Program-made: the position numbers and the translations under genes
From: Ilex aquifolium
Lineage: Eukaryota > Streptophyta > Magnoliopsida > Aquifoliales > Aquifoliaceae
DNA length: 64,000 bases
Direction of reading: 5' to 3'
Assembly (NCBI GenBank): GCA_951799425.1
Contig: OX637409.1
Location: forward strand, 19,952,460 to 20,016,459
Shown here: positions 31,144 through 42,720 of the stretch, piece after piece
How positions within the stretch are numbered: position 1 is the first letter of the stretch
Layout of the letters: each line of letters starts with the position of its first letter
The notes under the pieces: generated by a model
Databases searched by the model: none
What the model was told of the DNA's origin: nothing
The model's input: the letters and a program-made list of their open reading frames with translations, nothing else

Positions 31144-32398
31144 GATTTCTTTGTGCCAAAGCTACAAATTACTGGAAAGCCGATTATCAAAGTAAATGGC
31201 ATCTTTTAGGATATACTCTCTTGGGATATTTGCAAATGACATCTTTTAGGATATACTCTCTTGGGATATTTGTAAATGGCATCTTTTTAGGATATACTAA
31301 GGGCATATTTTGAATGCCTATAAATACCACCTCTTGGGGCTTGTAATCTAAATCTTTCTTTCTTTTATTTTTCATGTAAAGAACATCAAATTTTTGCTAA
31401 AGCTCTTGGTTGTAGAAAACCCTCCAAGTTGTTATTTTCTTTGTATGCTTACTAGATCTCTCTTGGTTGTGGATTATACACCAAGTAGTTATTGTTTTCT
31501 TTTGTATTATTGCTTTCTTTTATGGTATTATCATCTCTTGGTTGTGGATTATACACCAAGTAGTTATTGCTTTCTTTACTTTCAAGTAGTTATTGCTTTC
31601 TTTTATGGTATTATCATCTCTTGGTTGTAGAATACCCACCAAGTAATTATTGTTTTCTTTAATTTAAGTATTGTTTTATGTTACTTTCATTGTTGGAACT
31701 CCCTTCTTCCCTTAGAAGAGTGAAACTCTTCCACTTTTCTAGAGCTTTACCAAAGCCGTGAAGGGTGGAACGTGATTCACTCATTCTTTAGGAAGAGGTG
31801 GTGTATAAATTCTCCCAAAGTTATATTGATGCATTTCTTTTACGCTTAGCTCTAATCTTTATTTCTTTATAATATCTTCTTGTTATATTGTTGTATTTAC
31901 CTTAAGCCTGAGTAGCTAAGCTTTTTAGTTGGCTAGTCCAAAAGGAGACCTCCATTTGGAAATGCTATTTCAACTCTTTTTCTCTCCTTCCCTCAGAGTA
32001 CGGTGGTTCGGTTTGACTGGGTAGAGAGTGGATGAGATAGTGAGTTTTTGATATTCCGTAGACTTGTCACGGTTTATGCTTAGATCCTCACTCAATCTCG
32101 TCCCTAACTTCCCACAAATCAATCGTTCACTTATGCTCTATTAGAGGAATGATTTGAGTTGAATTGGTATTTCCATTGGAGTGACCCCTAGGACTAGCCA
32201 ACACTTATTTCCCATTCAGATTTCACTTCAAGACAAACCACAAACCCAACTTCAAACAACAAAAGATTTTCCACTTTCTTTTGCACCAAAATCACCTTCA
32301 TGATGATACAACTCCTTCCCTGAAGAGACGACCTTGGAATACCACCAAGTAAAACACGACACACAAAAGTCTTCTTGCGCTTGGGAAGTATTTTTGTT
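31144..32398 (+). mobile_element. Fossil gypsy-type LTR sequence with internal short repeats
   Basis: Reads like a long plant gypsy LTR: TATA box CTATAAATAC (31320s), then at the right end GAGACGACCTTGGAATACCA, AAGTAAAACACGACACAC and TCTTCTTGCGCTTGGGAAGT. It contains ~41-bp repeats at 31191-31300 (GGCATCTTTTAGGATATACT) and copies of CTCTTGGTTGTGGATTATAC near 31460 and 31538. No internal coding region is adjacent; ends are approximate. Confidence 0.4.
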
Positions 32399-32420
32399 CA
32401 CACACACACACACACACATT
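32399..32420. repeat. (CA)n microsatellite
   Basis: About ten CA units at the right edge of the LTR-like region. Confidence 0.95.
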
Positions 32421-32556
32421 TCATTGATTCCACCATTCCGTTGTCCTTTCTTTTGACATCATTCCAAGAGAGAGTGACACTCCCCTCCACACATAAACTT
32501 TATGCATTGAGGGATGATGACCGGAGGATAGGAACAACAACGGTTTTAGTCAAGCA

Positions 32557-33014
32557 CAGGGCCGACCAAACAGTATGGAAAAAAAAGCATGGGCTTTAGG
32601 CTCCAAATTTTTAGAAGACCCCATAATTTTAGGTACATCACTAACACACACAAAAAATTAAATCCATTAAATTTTAAGCCCTACAAAAAAGCTCCAAAAA
32701 ATTAAATTCAATCAAAATTTTTATTGCAATACTCAAAAGTCAACTCATATTTACTCCCTCCCACTTTTTTTTTTCTCTCTCTCTCCATCCAGTAAAAAAA
32801 ATAAAAAAACAAAAACAAAAGTTGAAATTAAACACTCTTTTTCCTTCTCTATAGTAAAAAACAAAAACAAAAGTTGAAATCTCTTTCTCGACAATATTAA
32901 CACGTCCTTCTTTTGTCTCCCTTTCACATAGAAAATTAAAAATAATACTAAAAATAAAAAGACCTCCATTTAATATTTCTGTTTTAGACCTCAAATTGGC
33001 TTGAGCCGCCCCTG
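32557..33014 (-). mobile_element. Non-autonomous hAT-type element, 458 bp
   Basis: Ends CAGGGCCGACC and (reverse) CAGGGGCGGCTC. The body is the reverse complement of the 13240-13637 element: shared CTAAAGC..., TTTTGATTGAATTTAATTTT and GCTTAAAATTTAATGG-type phrases. The 8-bp flanks no longer match, so only the termini and homology support it. Confidence 0.65.
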
Positions 33015-34089
33015 TAGCAACGACGCCCATTTCTCTTCTCTCTTTTTCTCTCCTCACCGAAACCCTCTCTCTTCACAACACTATGGAGGCACCATCGGAG
33101 ACACAGTGATCAACCATCGACAATCTTGAAGCCTCACCCAAGTATCCCTCCCCCGTCTCTCTCTCTGCGTATATATCCCCTTACCCAACCACTCATTCCT
33201 TCCCTCTCCCCTCTGCCACCGAAACTCATAACAGTCCACCAAACACCTTATATATCCAAAGTCAAACTCTTACCTGCAGCCAACCAGCACCTCCACCCCC
33301 TTTCCTCCCCAGTCCCAATCACTGCCACCGAAATCTCCCTAGCCAACAAATGCCTCCCCACCCCCACACGCACACATTGCTACCGAAACCCACTACAATT
33401 ACCGAAACACCAAGTGTTTGTATTATTGCTTCAATGAGCGGGCCAACATTATCCTTATTTTTTAGCGAACTTACTTTGTCTGTTGCAGCGACCATCTATA
33501 GCACGACGGCGCAGCTCCAGCGATCAACAATGACACAACTCCAGCGGGACGATGATCTCCTAAAAAAGTGGTTTATTGGTTTGAGTTTGTTATTTTTTTT
33601 AGTTTTACATATTTTTAGGTTATTTACAATCTTTTTTAGTACGTTCTAGGATATGAGGACCTGAGAGTGGTTCAGGCTAAGTGGTTCTTTGTGAACAAGG
33701 ATGAATTCATCTATTTTTTGAGTTTGTTTTGTCCAAAAACTACAAAGAATTTCGGAAGAACCAAGGAGCCCTTTTGATCAAGAGCCAAGCATTTTGTTTT
33801 TTTGGCACATTTGGGAATGGTTTGCATCAAAAGAAAGCAAAAATGATAGGTACCACTGTGAGGTGTTTGCACGATGTTTAATGAGTTCTCCATACTGCTA
33901 TTCAAGGTTCTTTAGGTTGTAATGTCTATATTTTTAAATATTATTTTCTCTCTAAAAAATTTCAAATCTTGACTTCAATTTAATGTTTTGTGCACATTCA
34001 TAAATTTTGCAAGTTATACAATATTCCTACAGTATACTGAAATTCAACTTGATTTGTTGTCAATATATCTTATAGTTCATTTGATTTTT
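33015..34089. other. Gene-free stretch
   Basis: 33050-33450 is C-rich and low in complexity, giving a long Pro/Leu/Ser frame that is not protein-like. The remainder is AT-rich with nothing recognised. Confidence 0.45.
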
Positions 34090-35215
34090 GGTCGACTTTG
34101 AGCCTAAATTAAAGTGGGACCCGATTATTATTTTGAATAATATTTCGTGGGTTCATATTCTACTCCAGGAGGAGAATAATGTAGTATATTCATTTGCTCA
34201 AATCGAGTAAGAAATGAATGAGAAAATAGGCTCCAAAGTGACCCTCTTGAAGAGTGAAAAATAAAGCAAAGTGCAATATGGGATTTAACACCAATCCCAC
34301 ATTGGTTGAGGAAGAGATCCAACATGGGCATATATAGACCAAGTTTGCTCCATGGGTTGGGCCCCAAGGGGTACCACAATTTTATGAGCGGAACGAGCAC
34401 CTACATGCCTTCGGTTCGACCACACGCGCGCGCGCCGCCAGCCCGCCACGACCCGACCGGGCCGGGCCGGGTGTGGGTGTGGTTTAGACCAAGCCTAATT
34501 TTTTGGACAAAATTCGTTTAATTAAATGGGTTTAACCCGAAATTGATTTCGGTATCCATGGATCGCACTGATGTTATTCTCTTGGTGTCTACTGGTTGTT
34601 GATTTATTCCTAGGTTGCGTCTATTAGAGTGGTGACTGTCCGAAAAGTCACCAAATGGCCAACAACTGCCCAGGATCATTACCATTCATATTAACTTAAT
34701 TCATTCGGTCCTTAGTTAGAGAATTTTAGGCAGACAGTACATTGCATTAAGGCAGTCTGCATTTCGGCATTAAGGCAGTGCATTTGGAGAGTACACAACA
34801 CAAGTTTGGTTCACTGGACAGATAGATTGGAGTGATACTTCTATCTGTGAAAAGATCATTGTATCCTGGGAGGCAGACGCTTGATATTCCATAAGCACCG
34901 TGTGTGGGGGCGAAATCTGTCTTAAGGACATAGTGTCAAACACTAGCCTTGATCTATCTAAATTCAATATCAGTTCCTGTTCTGCAATCGGGTTAGTAAT
35001 CGGATTGGATTATACAAATAGTTACTGTTTTGATTAGTGCATCTCTTTACTGCATCTCTTTACTGTATCTCTTCCGTGTAACTATTTCGTTTCTGTGTAA
35101 CTCCTTACTGAATCTCTTTCGTGTTACTCTTTCCTCTCTGTGTAACTCTTTACTGTTACTGTTTTGTTAGAGTAACTCTTTACATGTTGTAAATCAGAAA
35201 GTTTAAACAAGTGAT
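34090..35215 (+). mobile_element. Fossil copia-type LTR-like sequence
   Basis: Contains phrases typical of plant LTRs of this kind: ATCCCACATTGG before CATATATAGACC, a GC-rich island (34425-34480), then GTATCCTGGGAGGCAGACGC, CCGTGTGTGGGGGCGAAATC and CTTAAGGACATAGTGTCAAA, then GTTCCTGTTCTGCAATCGGG. No coding region is adjacent. Ends approximate; decayed. Confidence 0.45.
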
Positions 35216-37208
35216 TTTACTATATTAGAAATACCACACGTTCAACAAAACCCAACTAACATTTACCAATCACTGACTTTTTCAAGATATTTCAATTTGT
35301 TACAAAACATTTGACCTTTATTCAGATTCAATCAAAATCACGAACTCCATTTACTAATACTCTAAAATCATGAAATTCAAATAAATCTCCATATTTTATT
35401 GTGTTCCCAACTAAATCAAATGAAATAGATCAACATTTTCCAGTGTACAACTATAAAAACAAAAATATTCCGTTACATTCATATGCAAATAAAGATAAAT
35501 AAAACAAAATTTAACCGAGACTAATTAGATTCAAAATTTTGCATCTTAAAAAGCCGCATCCTACACCCTTATATGCTTTGTGGCAAGTATGTATGCCCCC
35601 TACCTTAAATTCATAACCAATCATAAACCAAGCTGAACTCATCGGCATGCTACAATGCCTACCTAAACACAATCATTCATCAAGTACGACAACATAACTG
35701 GTTTTCATAACCACACGACTGAACTCTACACTCACAGAGCAAACATGACCATGAAAAAAAGTCAATATAATTTGTTTGAGATGCTAGTTCATTCGCAAGA
35801 AATTTAGTAATGTAAAACAGAGGAAAAAGACTTTGCAGCCAACTAAAGGCAGTTAGAATAATTAAATGTTACTTCAGGACCTCAAGTATAAGAATCTATC
35901 AATTAATAGAGGAGAATACTTTGTGTGCTAGTGGAAATTCTTCTAAAAGATCATTCATATATATTTGCATCCTGATTAGTAGCCTTCGGATAGTTGCATC
36001 AAATAAAAATCAAAGAATTTATAAGAATCATGCATATTAAGCATAATCAAGTCAATTCAAAAAAAAAAAAAAAGTCCAAACAATACGAAAGCTTTATCAT
36101 TTTATCCAAAAACTAACCACACTACCAAAAAACCAAATTCCAAAAATTCAACCACGTAAAAGTAATAAAAGCTAACTTCATTTTCAAAAAATAAAATCAG
36201 ACCTAACCCAAAACAACTAATCAGAAATCCCCAATCATGCGAAGCATAGAACCTTAGCTGCCACAAAAACCATAAATAGCTATGCTTGTCGGCACATCCA
36301 CGAAGCATAAAACCTTTGCTGCCACAACAAAGTTCACTTCTTATACCCAATTTACTGTAAAATACTTCATTCAATTGAAACTGAAATGACAAGAAATGAA
36401 CAAAAATAGAAATATTAATAACCATCTTAACCAAAACTTAGCATCAAAAGAGTATAGTGTTAGAAGTTTTTGGATGGTGTATGGTGGATGGGAGAAAATC
36501 TAAAGAAAAAAAATCACAGTTCACTTTTCATGTCACCCAATTTTATCAGCTACTAAATAGAGATCATGCTATCAAATACATAAATGGATCCTAAGAAGAA
36601 CAAAAAAAAAAAAAAAAAGGGAATGGGGGTTTAATTACCTACTTGTCTAAAATACCATTTATGAAGTTGACAAAAAAGAAAGCTTCATTTTTATAGAGAA
36701 CATAGTAGCCAGTGGAGAGAATTGTCCCTTGCACTAAGCCCGAAAGTGCCTTCTATCAACAAAAACCAAGCAAAATATCAAACTCCAATCAATGGCATAG
36801 AGTGAAATTTGAGAAAGAATTAAGAACCTATTAGTTAAAAGCACCAACTAAGAAAAAAAACCCAGGATTATGTACTGTAAAAATATTGTCACTTCGCTTT
36901 TACATAATTTCTTGTTTCAAGAAATTAAATACAGTTTGGTTAGGAAAGAAATAGCAAAAGCATTTGTTGTCTTGTCCATAGCACTAATGGTTCTTGAACG
37001 AAAATGGTCTAGACAATATTGAAACCAAAAATAGTGGCACACAGCAAGAAACCTTTTCACCCATTAGAGACCCCAAAAGCAAAGACCCAACAAAACAAAT
37101 CAATCTAAGTCAAAAAGGAATGCTCCAGAATCAACTTATAAGCTAGCAATCAAACTAATACACGAACATCGAAATTGAATTTAAATTAGCTTACTACAGG
37201 AGACACAT
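35216..37208. other. Gene-free AT-rich stretch
   Basis: No gene or bounded element recognised. A small two-copy phrase with GAAGCATA(G/A)AACCTT(A/T)GCTG lies near 36240-36320. The 110-aa frame at 36102-36434 is AT-rich hydrophobic noise. Confidence 0.5.
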
Positions 37209-37558
37209 GGTGGCTGTAGGCCTGTCAAAATCCGACACGACACGATTAACCGACACGAATTAAGCGAGTTTGGGTGAGATCTTAACGAGTTTGGGTGGTA
37301 AACGGGTTGACTCGCCAAACACATTTAATAAACATGTTGTGTTCGGGTGAGACATGTCAAACCGTTTATCACACGTTTACCTGTTTAAATAAAATTAATA
37401 TAATAATAAATTAATAATTATTTTAAAAAATTAGCCAGAAAAAAAAGAAGTTAAGAAATCAGTGCAAAAAAAAAAAAAGTAAATCAATAGTTCAAAGACA
37501 AAGGAGGGGAGATGGGGAGCAATTCAAAGACAAAGGCAAACCAATGCCTTTCGTTTTT

Positions 37559-37609
37559 GTCTCACATCGGCAAATAAGGGGAGATGGGAGGGTTGGCTTG
37601 CTTATAAAA
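37559..37609 (+). promoter_or_regulatory. snRNA-type promoter elements: USE-like motif and TATA 33 bp apart
   Basis: GTCTCACATCG (37559-37569) differs at one base from the plant snRNA upstream sequence element RTCCCACATCG. TATAAAA follows at 37603-37609 after a 33-bp gap, the spacing known for Pol II-type plant snRNA genes. Lies in the centre of the hAT element. Confidence 0.4.
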
Positions 37610-37635
37610 GGCAGTGGTCTCTTGCCTTTTTTTTT

Positions 37636-37699
37636 AGAGCCTTCAAGTCTGATTTTTATGTGAGATTTGACTAGAAATTCCTCTTTTTGGAGGTAAGTA
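37636..37699 (+). ncRNA. Hypothetical short RNA between an snRNA-like promoter and a 3'-box-like motif
   Basis: If the USE/TATA pair works, transcription would begin about 30 bp after the TATA box near 37636. CA-ATGGGC-AGT-AA-AA at 37700-37714 fits the plant 3' box CA(N)3-8AGTNNAA. The enclosed ~64 nt matches no spliceosomal RNA that I know; it contains ATTTTTATG and a CCTC-TTTTT-GGAGG hairpin. Purely a prediction. Confidence 0.25.
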
Positions 37700-37936
37700 C
37701 AATGGGCAGTAAAAAAAGTTGAGTATTAAAATTTGTTGATATAATTTTTTTAAAATTAAACAGGTTAAACGAGTCGTGTTATGTTACCCGTTTATTAAAC
37801 GGGTCGTGTTCGTGTTGAAATTGTTCAGCTGTTTATTAAACGTGTCAGGTACGTGTTTACATGTTTTTCACCCGTCACCCGTTTAACCCGACACGTAACC
37901 GTTTAACCCGACATGTTTGACACCCCTAGGTGGCTA

Positions 37937-38840
37937 CCATATTTTTCATTCCACTATATTGTCGTGACCAAAATGAGCATACAGTCATCTTATTGCGATA
38001 AAGATATAGATAGTACTAGAGCTCAAAAAATCCCCCAAAATGAGTTTGTAGAAACTTGTCTCTACAATCATCAAATTGCATTGTGGAAATAATTAGTCAG
38101 TATAAAAAATTTAAGAAACTGATGCCAGTCGGAGTGACTTTTCCCCTCCGACTCTGCTTTCGTCTCCACCAATCGGAGTCGGAGCGAAATTTTAGAAATT
38201 GATAAAAAAAAAAAAATCAGACAATAGAGAGAGACACACAATATATACCAGACAAAAAATAACACATAAATATAAAAAATATTTATAGAGAGAGAGAGAG
38301 TTACTGTGTGAAATAGCTTCAAACGGAGATCTAGTTCTCAGATCTGAGATCTAAGACTATCGCAGGTGAGAACTTCAATCGCAAATGAACCCATCGTTGG
38401 CTATGAGACCGTCACTAATGAATCATGGGTGCCTCGTTGAGACCTCAGATCTAAGGATCTGTGCATCGTTGACTGAGAGGGAGAGGGAGAAAGATGGAGG
38501 GGTAGGTGGCTTGGGTCAACTGGGTGTGCGACGTCTGAGAGAGAGAGAGATGATTTGGGATTTGAGGGGCTTAAGGGTTGGACTTAATAAGATAGGATTT
38601 TTGGTTTTATAATAATATAAGCATTGCTCATAATATAATTTATAATTTATCTAAAATCAGTAATAATATTTGTTGACTTGGTGAAATAAGAACTGAATTG
38701 AACCTAAGAATTAATAACATAACAAAGTGGAGATACTGGTTGGCAGTGGATTTAAAATTTGAAATTTTTAGTCGTATGTGTTTTGAGAGAGAAATAAGGT
38801 ATATGAGATATAGGAGTCTTGAGTTCTATATAGGATGAAA
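37937..38840. other. Gene-free stretch, probably the body of the second Helitron
   Basis: Includes a palindrome-like pair of CGGAGTCGGAG phrases (38130-38180) and GA runs (38288-38300, 38538-38550). No gene recognised; the Helitron starting at 39038 may extend through it. Confidence 0.4.
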
Positions 38841-39038
38841 GACTTATTCAAATTTTTAGGTGGGAAAAAAATTATGAGCATCAATTAGGATCATTAGATC
38901 AAAATTTTTGAGATGATCTGAACCGTCTTTTATGTTGGGATTACGTTGTCCGTTGGATGTATCTATATTTTGTCTCAAAACGATCTGAACCTCTCTTTGT
39001 CTCCAAAATTCAAACTCAGATCTACTTTATTATATAGA
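38841..39038 (-). mobile_element. Helitron B: 5' region, leftward
   Basis: On the minus strand A|TCTATATAATAAAGTAGA begins at 39038. The next ~190 bp is homologous to the 5' region of Helitron A (TTTGAATTTTGGAGACAAAG, AGGTTCAGATCGTTTTGAGA, TTTTGATCTAATGATCC). Its 3' end was not located, so the left limit marks only recognised homology. Confidence 0.7.
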
Positions 39039-39919
39039 TATACTAGTAATTGCCCGTGCCTAAAAGCACGAAATAACGAAAAATTGAATTAAAACTTGAA
39101 AAAAACTATCGTGCCTACGGACACTTTGCAACTTAAATAAACCATCAATTTGAAATAATGTTTACATCATTTGCTTCAATTAAATAAATTGAAATCAATA
39201 TAGTCCCCACTAATTTTTCAGAAATTTCGACCAAACTTCCTCTAAAAATAGGAGCCAAGAAGATTTCAACATGTCTACAAAACTCACAATCATACATAAC
39301 AATCATAATAATGACTCGTATCACTACAATTCAATTCTATTTCTACCACAATCATCATACATCACAACTCAATTACATACCCAACTATTAATTTAAATCA
39401 AAACCAAACATATCCTCATAACCATGTGTAATTACTTCGCCGTATTAAACACGGAATAAACAAAACACATGCAAATTGCACACAAAAAATACACACGTGC
39501 ACAAATACATAAAGAACTTCCTTCATCATCATCTTCTTTGGAGCTAGGAGTTACATTCTTTAAGAAGCTTACATGTTCTTAACTTTTGATTTCTCACTTT
39601 CTTCCCATGTTCTGACTAATGACGGCCTCTGATCTAAAGTAAAACTCAAGGAAATTACTCAAGTGATAGGCAATAAATTTAATCACGGAGTACAATGTGA
39701 ATGAGTAAATAAAGTGACAGAGTCTACTCTTTTGATTGCCTTGGATGTAAACAATGGTGTGTTTTTACACACAATTGACTGGAGAAGAAGGTTCCATGTA
39801 ATCCCCTCATGAAGTTTTAGTTACTGAGCATGGAGAAGAGTTGACTTGGAAATAGCAATTTTTTTTTTTTTTTCAAAAATAGCAATTGGAAGCAATAAAA
39901 ACTTGCTAAATAAGCATAC

Positions 39920-40006
39920 TTGATCAGAGATGTCGCCGATCCAATTTCTGTAGGTATCTCAAGTATCGAGTTAAATGAAACATCTAATGATTTTAGCAAG
40001 TGAAGC
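39920..40006 (-). pseudogene. Captured exon of an LRRC40-like leucine-rich-repeat gene
   Basis: On the minus strand an 87-bp segment reads LHLLKSLDVSFNSILEIPTE then IGSATSLIK. It is flanked by AG (40008-40007) before and GTATGC after, i.e. a clean exon with phase-1/phase-2 ends. The motif matches the N-terminal LRRs of plant LRRC40-type proteins. No other exons of that gene are clearly identifiable, so it is a fragment carried by the Helitron. A T-rich run (39858-39875, A-rich on the minus strand) follows shortly after. Confidence 0.7.
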
Positions 40007-42343
40007 CTGCCAAATGAGAATAAGAAGTATACAATGATGTAAGAAAGAGAGAGAAGGAGAGAAAGACCTTAAAGAAAACCAATTAACAGTTTAACAGTTA
40101 ATTAAATGAATATCAACACACAATCAATTCAAATCCATAAGTTGTCTAAAACAAAAGGATAACTTGTTCACAACCTTATCTCTGATCATCCAAATGACTT
40201 ACAGAATGGCTCATCATATTGGCAACAACACTCAAGGCCTTATTATGCATTGGAGATACCTAGGTTCTTCTGTTTGGCAGCCTGTTCAAATCTGCTGGAA
40301 TATCAAACAGTTAAATAGATGGGCCTGCACGAATGAGTAAATAAAGAGGCACTACCGGACACAAAAAAATCAAGTAGTTGAATATGAATATCTCTAGCCA
40401 ATAAGAAAATTATATTTTCTTCATAGTTTACTATAACTCATACTTTTAATTTTCCAATTGAAGTGCTATCTTTCCATTCATTATAAATCAAGTGAGACTC
40501 ATTATTTGAGATCCTTTATACTAATAACCAAATGTGTCCAAATATCAAGAATTCACACCTCAACATCATATTTAATCATGCTTCAATGTCCCTAAACCAC
40601 AACAATCATCCATCAACCCTAAAATATCTCCACTGCATTCTAGAAGTATGAAAAAAAAGCATCATGTAAGATAATAAAACACCTCACGATGAATGAATGT
40701 CTAACTTAATATTGTTTTCAACAATTAAACAAACTTTAAATTTAGAATAAGTAAAGTCGGGTTAGTAAGACAGTTAGAACCAACATTTTACACATTAAAA
40801 TGAGAATCCACCAAAAGGAAACTTTTTCTTAAACATAGAAACTCGACCAGTTGTTTAATTGGTACAATAACCTGGTACAATGCAATCTGGTACTGCTGCT
40901 TTGACTATATCTTCAATTCCTAACCCACATCAGAAAACACAACAATCAGAATATCCATCCATAGAAACACAACATGCTACCACAATTGCACTGTCATTTT
41001 ATCATAATTTTGAGTCATTCGATATCACCACCTAGTCAATTCTAGTAAATTCATGTTAAATTTAGACTAAAAACATATAAACGTATTCCAAGATAGTGCT
41101 CATGCCTAAAGGCATTGTGTAACATAAAAAAGTTATGCACTACATGAACAATGACATTTAATCAAGTCAAATATATTTTTAATAGACTATTAACCACAAA
41201 AAAAAATTATCAATACAAATAAAATACAAAAAAATCTTATTATCAGCAGTCCTATGTACTAAGAAAGCAATCATTATCCTCTTGTTTAAGTTAATGACAA
41301 ATGTAAGCGAAAAATCTTAATTAAATAAAAATGAGCACATTAAAGATCTCACTTGAGACAATTGTGTGATATCTTCAGAAAATAAACTTTTTCCTTTAGA
41401 ACACCATGAATTTCCTCTAAAGGAAAAATATCAAAAAATTGGTACTATGAAAATTGAATCCAAGCAATAGAGATGGCCTTCCTTACCACCAGTAATGCCA
41501 ACATTAGTTATAGTTGGGAGTAATTCAATTAGTATACTTGAACTTGGTGCCCGATATGAGATACTACTACTCATTCCTATGCAAGGCAAGTTGACAATAA
41601 AAAAGGCGGTGCACAATCAAGGGAAAAGAACCATTGCCAAGGATTCATATATTCGCTAAAATATGAAACCAAAAAATAAAAAATAAAAACAAACACAAAT
41701 TCACTACCAGATTGAATGTCAGAAAGAGACATGTAATAAAAAATCCATTGCTAAGTATTCCACAAATCCAAAAAATTTAACACACTATTTAACAAACTTA
41801 CACATACATGTGTAGGAAAAAATCCACAACAAACATAGAAACACATGAAAATTAAAAGCCCAAAACAACAAACCAATTTGGTCGTCATTGCCATTGCTAG
41901 CTGGAGAAGAGGTCACCTATTTTCTAATTTTCTAATGGATAATCAGGAGTAAAGACCAAATAGATACAAACATCATTTCATTTGGTTCATATTGCTTCCC
42001 ATCATCCACTAAAAAAGTAAGTGCAGCTTCTTGAAGGTAGAAGAACATCACACATACACTCTTCATGAAGGTAGAAGAACTTACTTTCTTGGCCTTTTGC
42101 GGGCAAGAAAGGCTTTGGCAGAACTTCTCCGAATTTCGAGGCTTATGTTTATCTAATAGTCCTCCCGTGTGCACATTTCTCTTCTTAAGTATTCTTTGCC
42201 TGACAGACTAACCATAGAAATCATCACGATTTCTTGAAGTTTCAAGGAAAATAGAGCACCTACCCAACTTTCTAGAAATATTAGGCATGAGTGAGGGCAT
42301 CCTTCAATAGACTTCACCGACTAATGATCAAATAGATTGAAAA

Positions 42344-42720
42344 TTCCCATTCACTATCAAAATGAAGAAAGAAAAATAAATCATTGATTCACCATAGAAA
42401 AATAAACTTGTACATTTAAGTTGTTGAACCCATGAATTTGCCCATTGAGTGGTGGAGTAAATCTAAGACCACCTGCAAAATTAATACAAAAATTAAGCAC
42501 AACCACTAACTTTTCTCCAACCATATACATAGATTAAAAATCCCTATTCACTATCAAAATTAAGAAAGCAAAATAAATCATTAATTCAACACAGAAAATT
42601 CAACTTGTACCTTTACATTGCCAAAAGGCATGAATTTTCCGCTTGAGTGGTGGAGTAAATCTGAGACCACCTACAAAATTAATGCAAAGATTGAGCACAA
42701 CCACCGACTTGTGACATCCA
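42344..42720. repeat. About 190-bp tandem duplication inside Helitron A
   Basis: Both copies run from TCACTATCAAAAT(G/T)AAGAAAG through CTTGTAC and GAGTGGTGGAGTAAATCT to AAGCACAACCAC or GAGCACAACCAC. They are ~80% alike; the second is slightly shorter. Confidence 0.75.

Larger units (their letters stand above)
37217..37928. mobile_element. Non-autonomous hAT element, 712 bp
   Basis: Termini TAGGCCTGTCAAA and TTTGACACCCCTA. The 8-bp flanks GGTGGCTG (37209-37216) and GGTGGCTA (37929-37936) match at 7 of 8. Sub-terminal regions are rich in CGGGTTAAACG/CGACACG motifs, as is common for this plant hAT group. The centre (37470-37740) is unlike the ends and carries an snRNA-like promoter layout. No transposase. 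Confidence 0.85.

Noticed and set aside
32740-33057. Minus-strand ORF of 105 aa
   Set aside because: Lies inside a non-autonomous hAT-type element and its homologue at 13240-13637 does not keep the frame.
33126-33437. 103-aa Pro/Leu/Ser-rich ORF
   Set aside because: Low-complexity C-rich DNA; no domain, no splice context and no composition typical of a real protein.
36102-36434. 110-aa hydrophobic ORF on the minus strand
   Set aside because: AT-rich sequence read on the T-rich strand gives Phe/Leu/Ile runs by chance; no family resemblance.
37690-37703. U1 snRNA 5'-end-like sequence on the minus strand (ACTTACCT)
   Set aside because: It is simply the complement of a splice-donor-like GAGGTAAGTA; the rest of U1 is absent.
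41431-41616. Possible second captured exon in Helitron A
   Set aside because: A GT-like border and open frame exist, but the peptide matches no LRR or other family that I know, so it is left unannotated.
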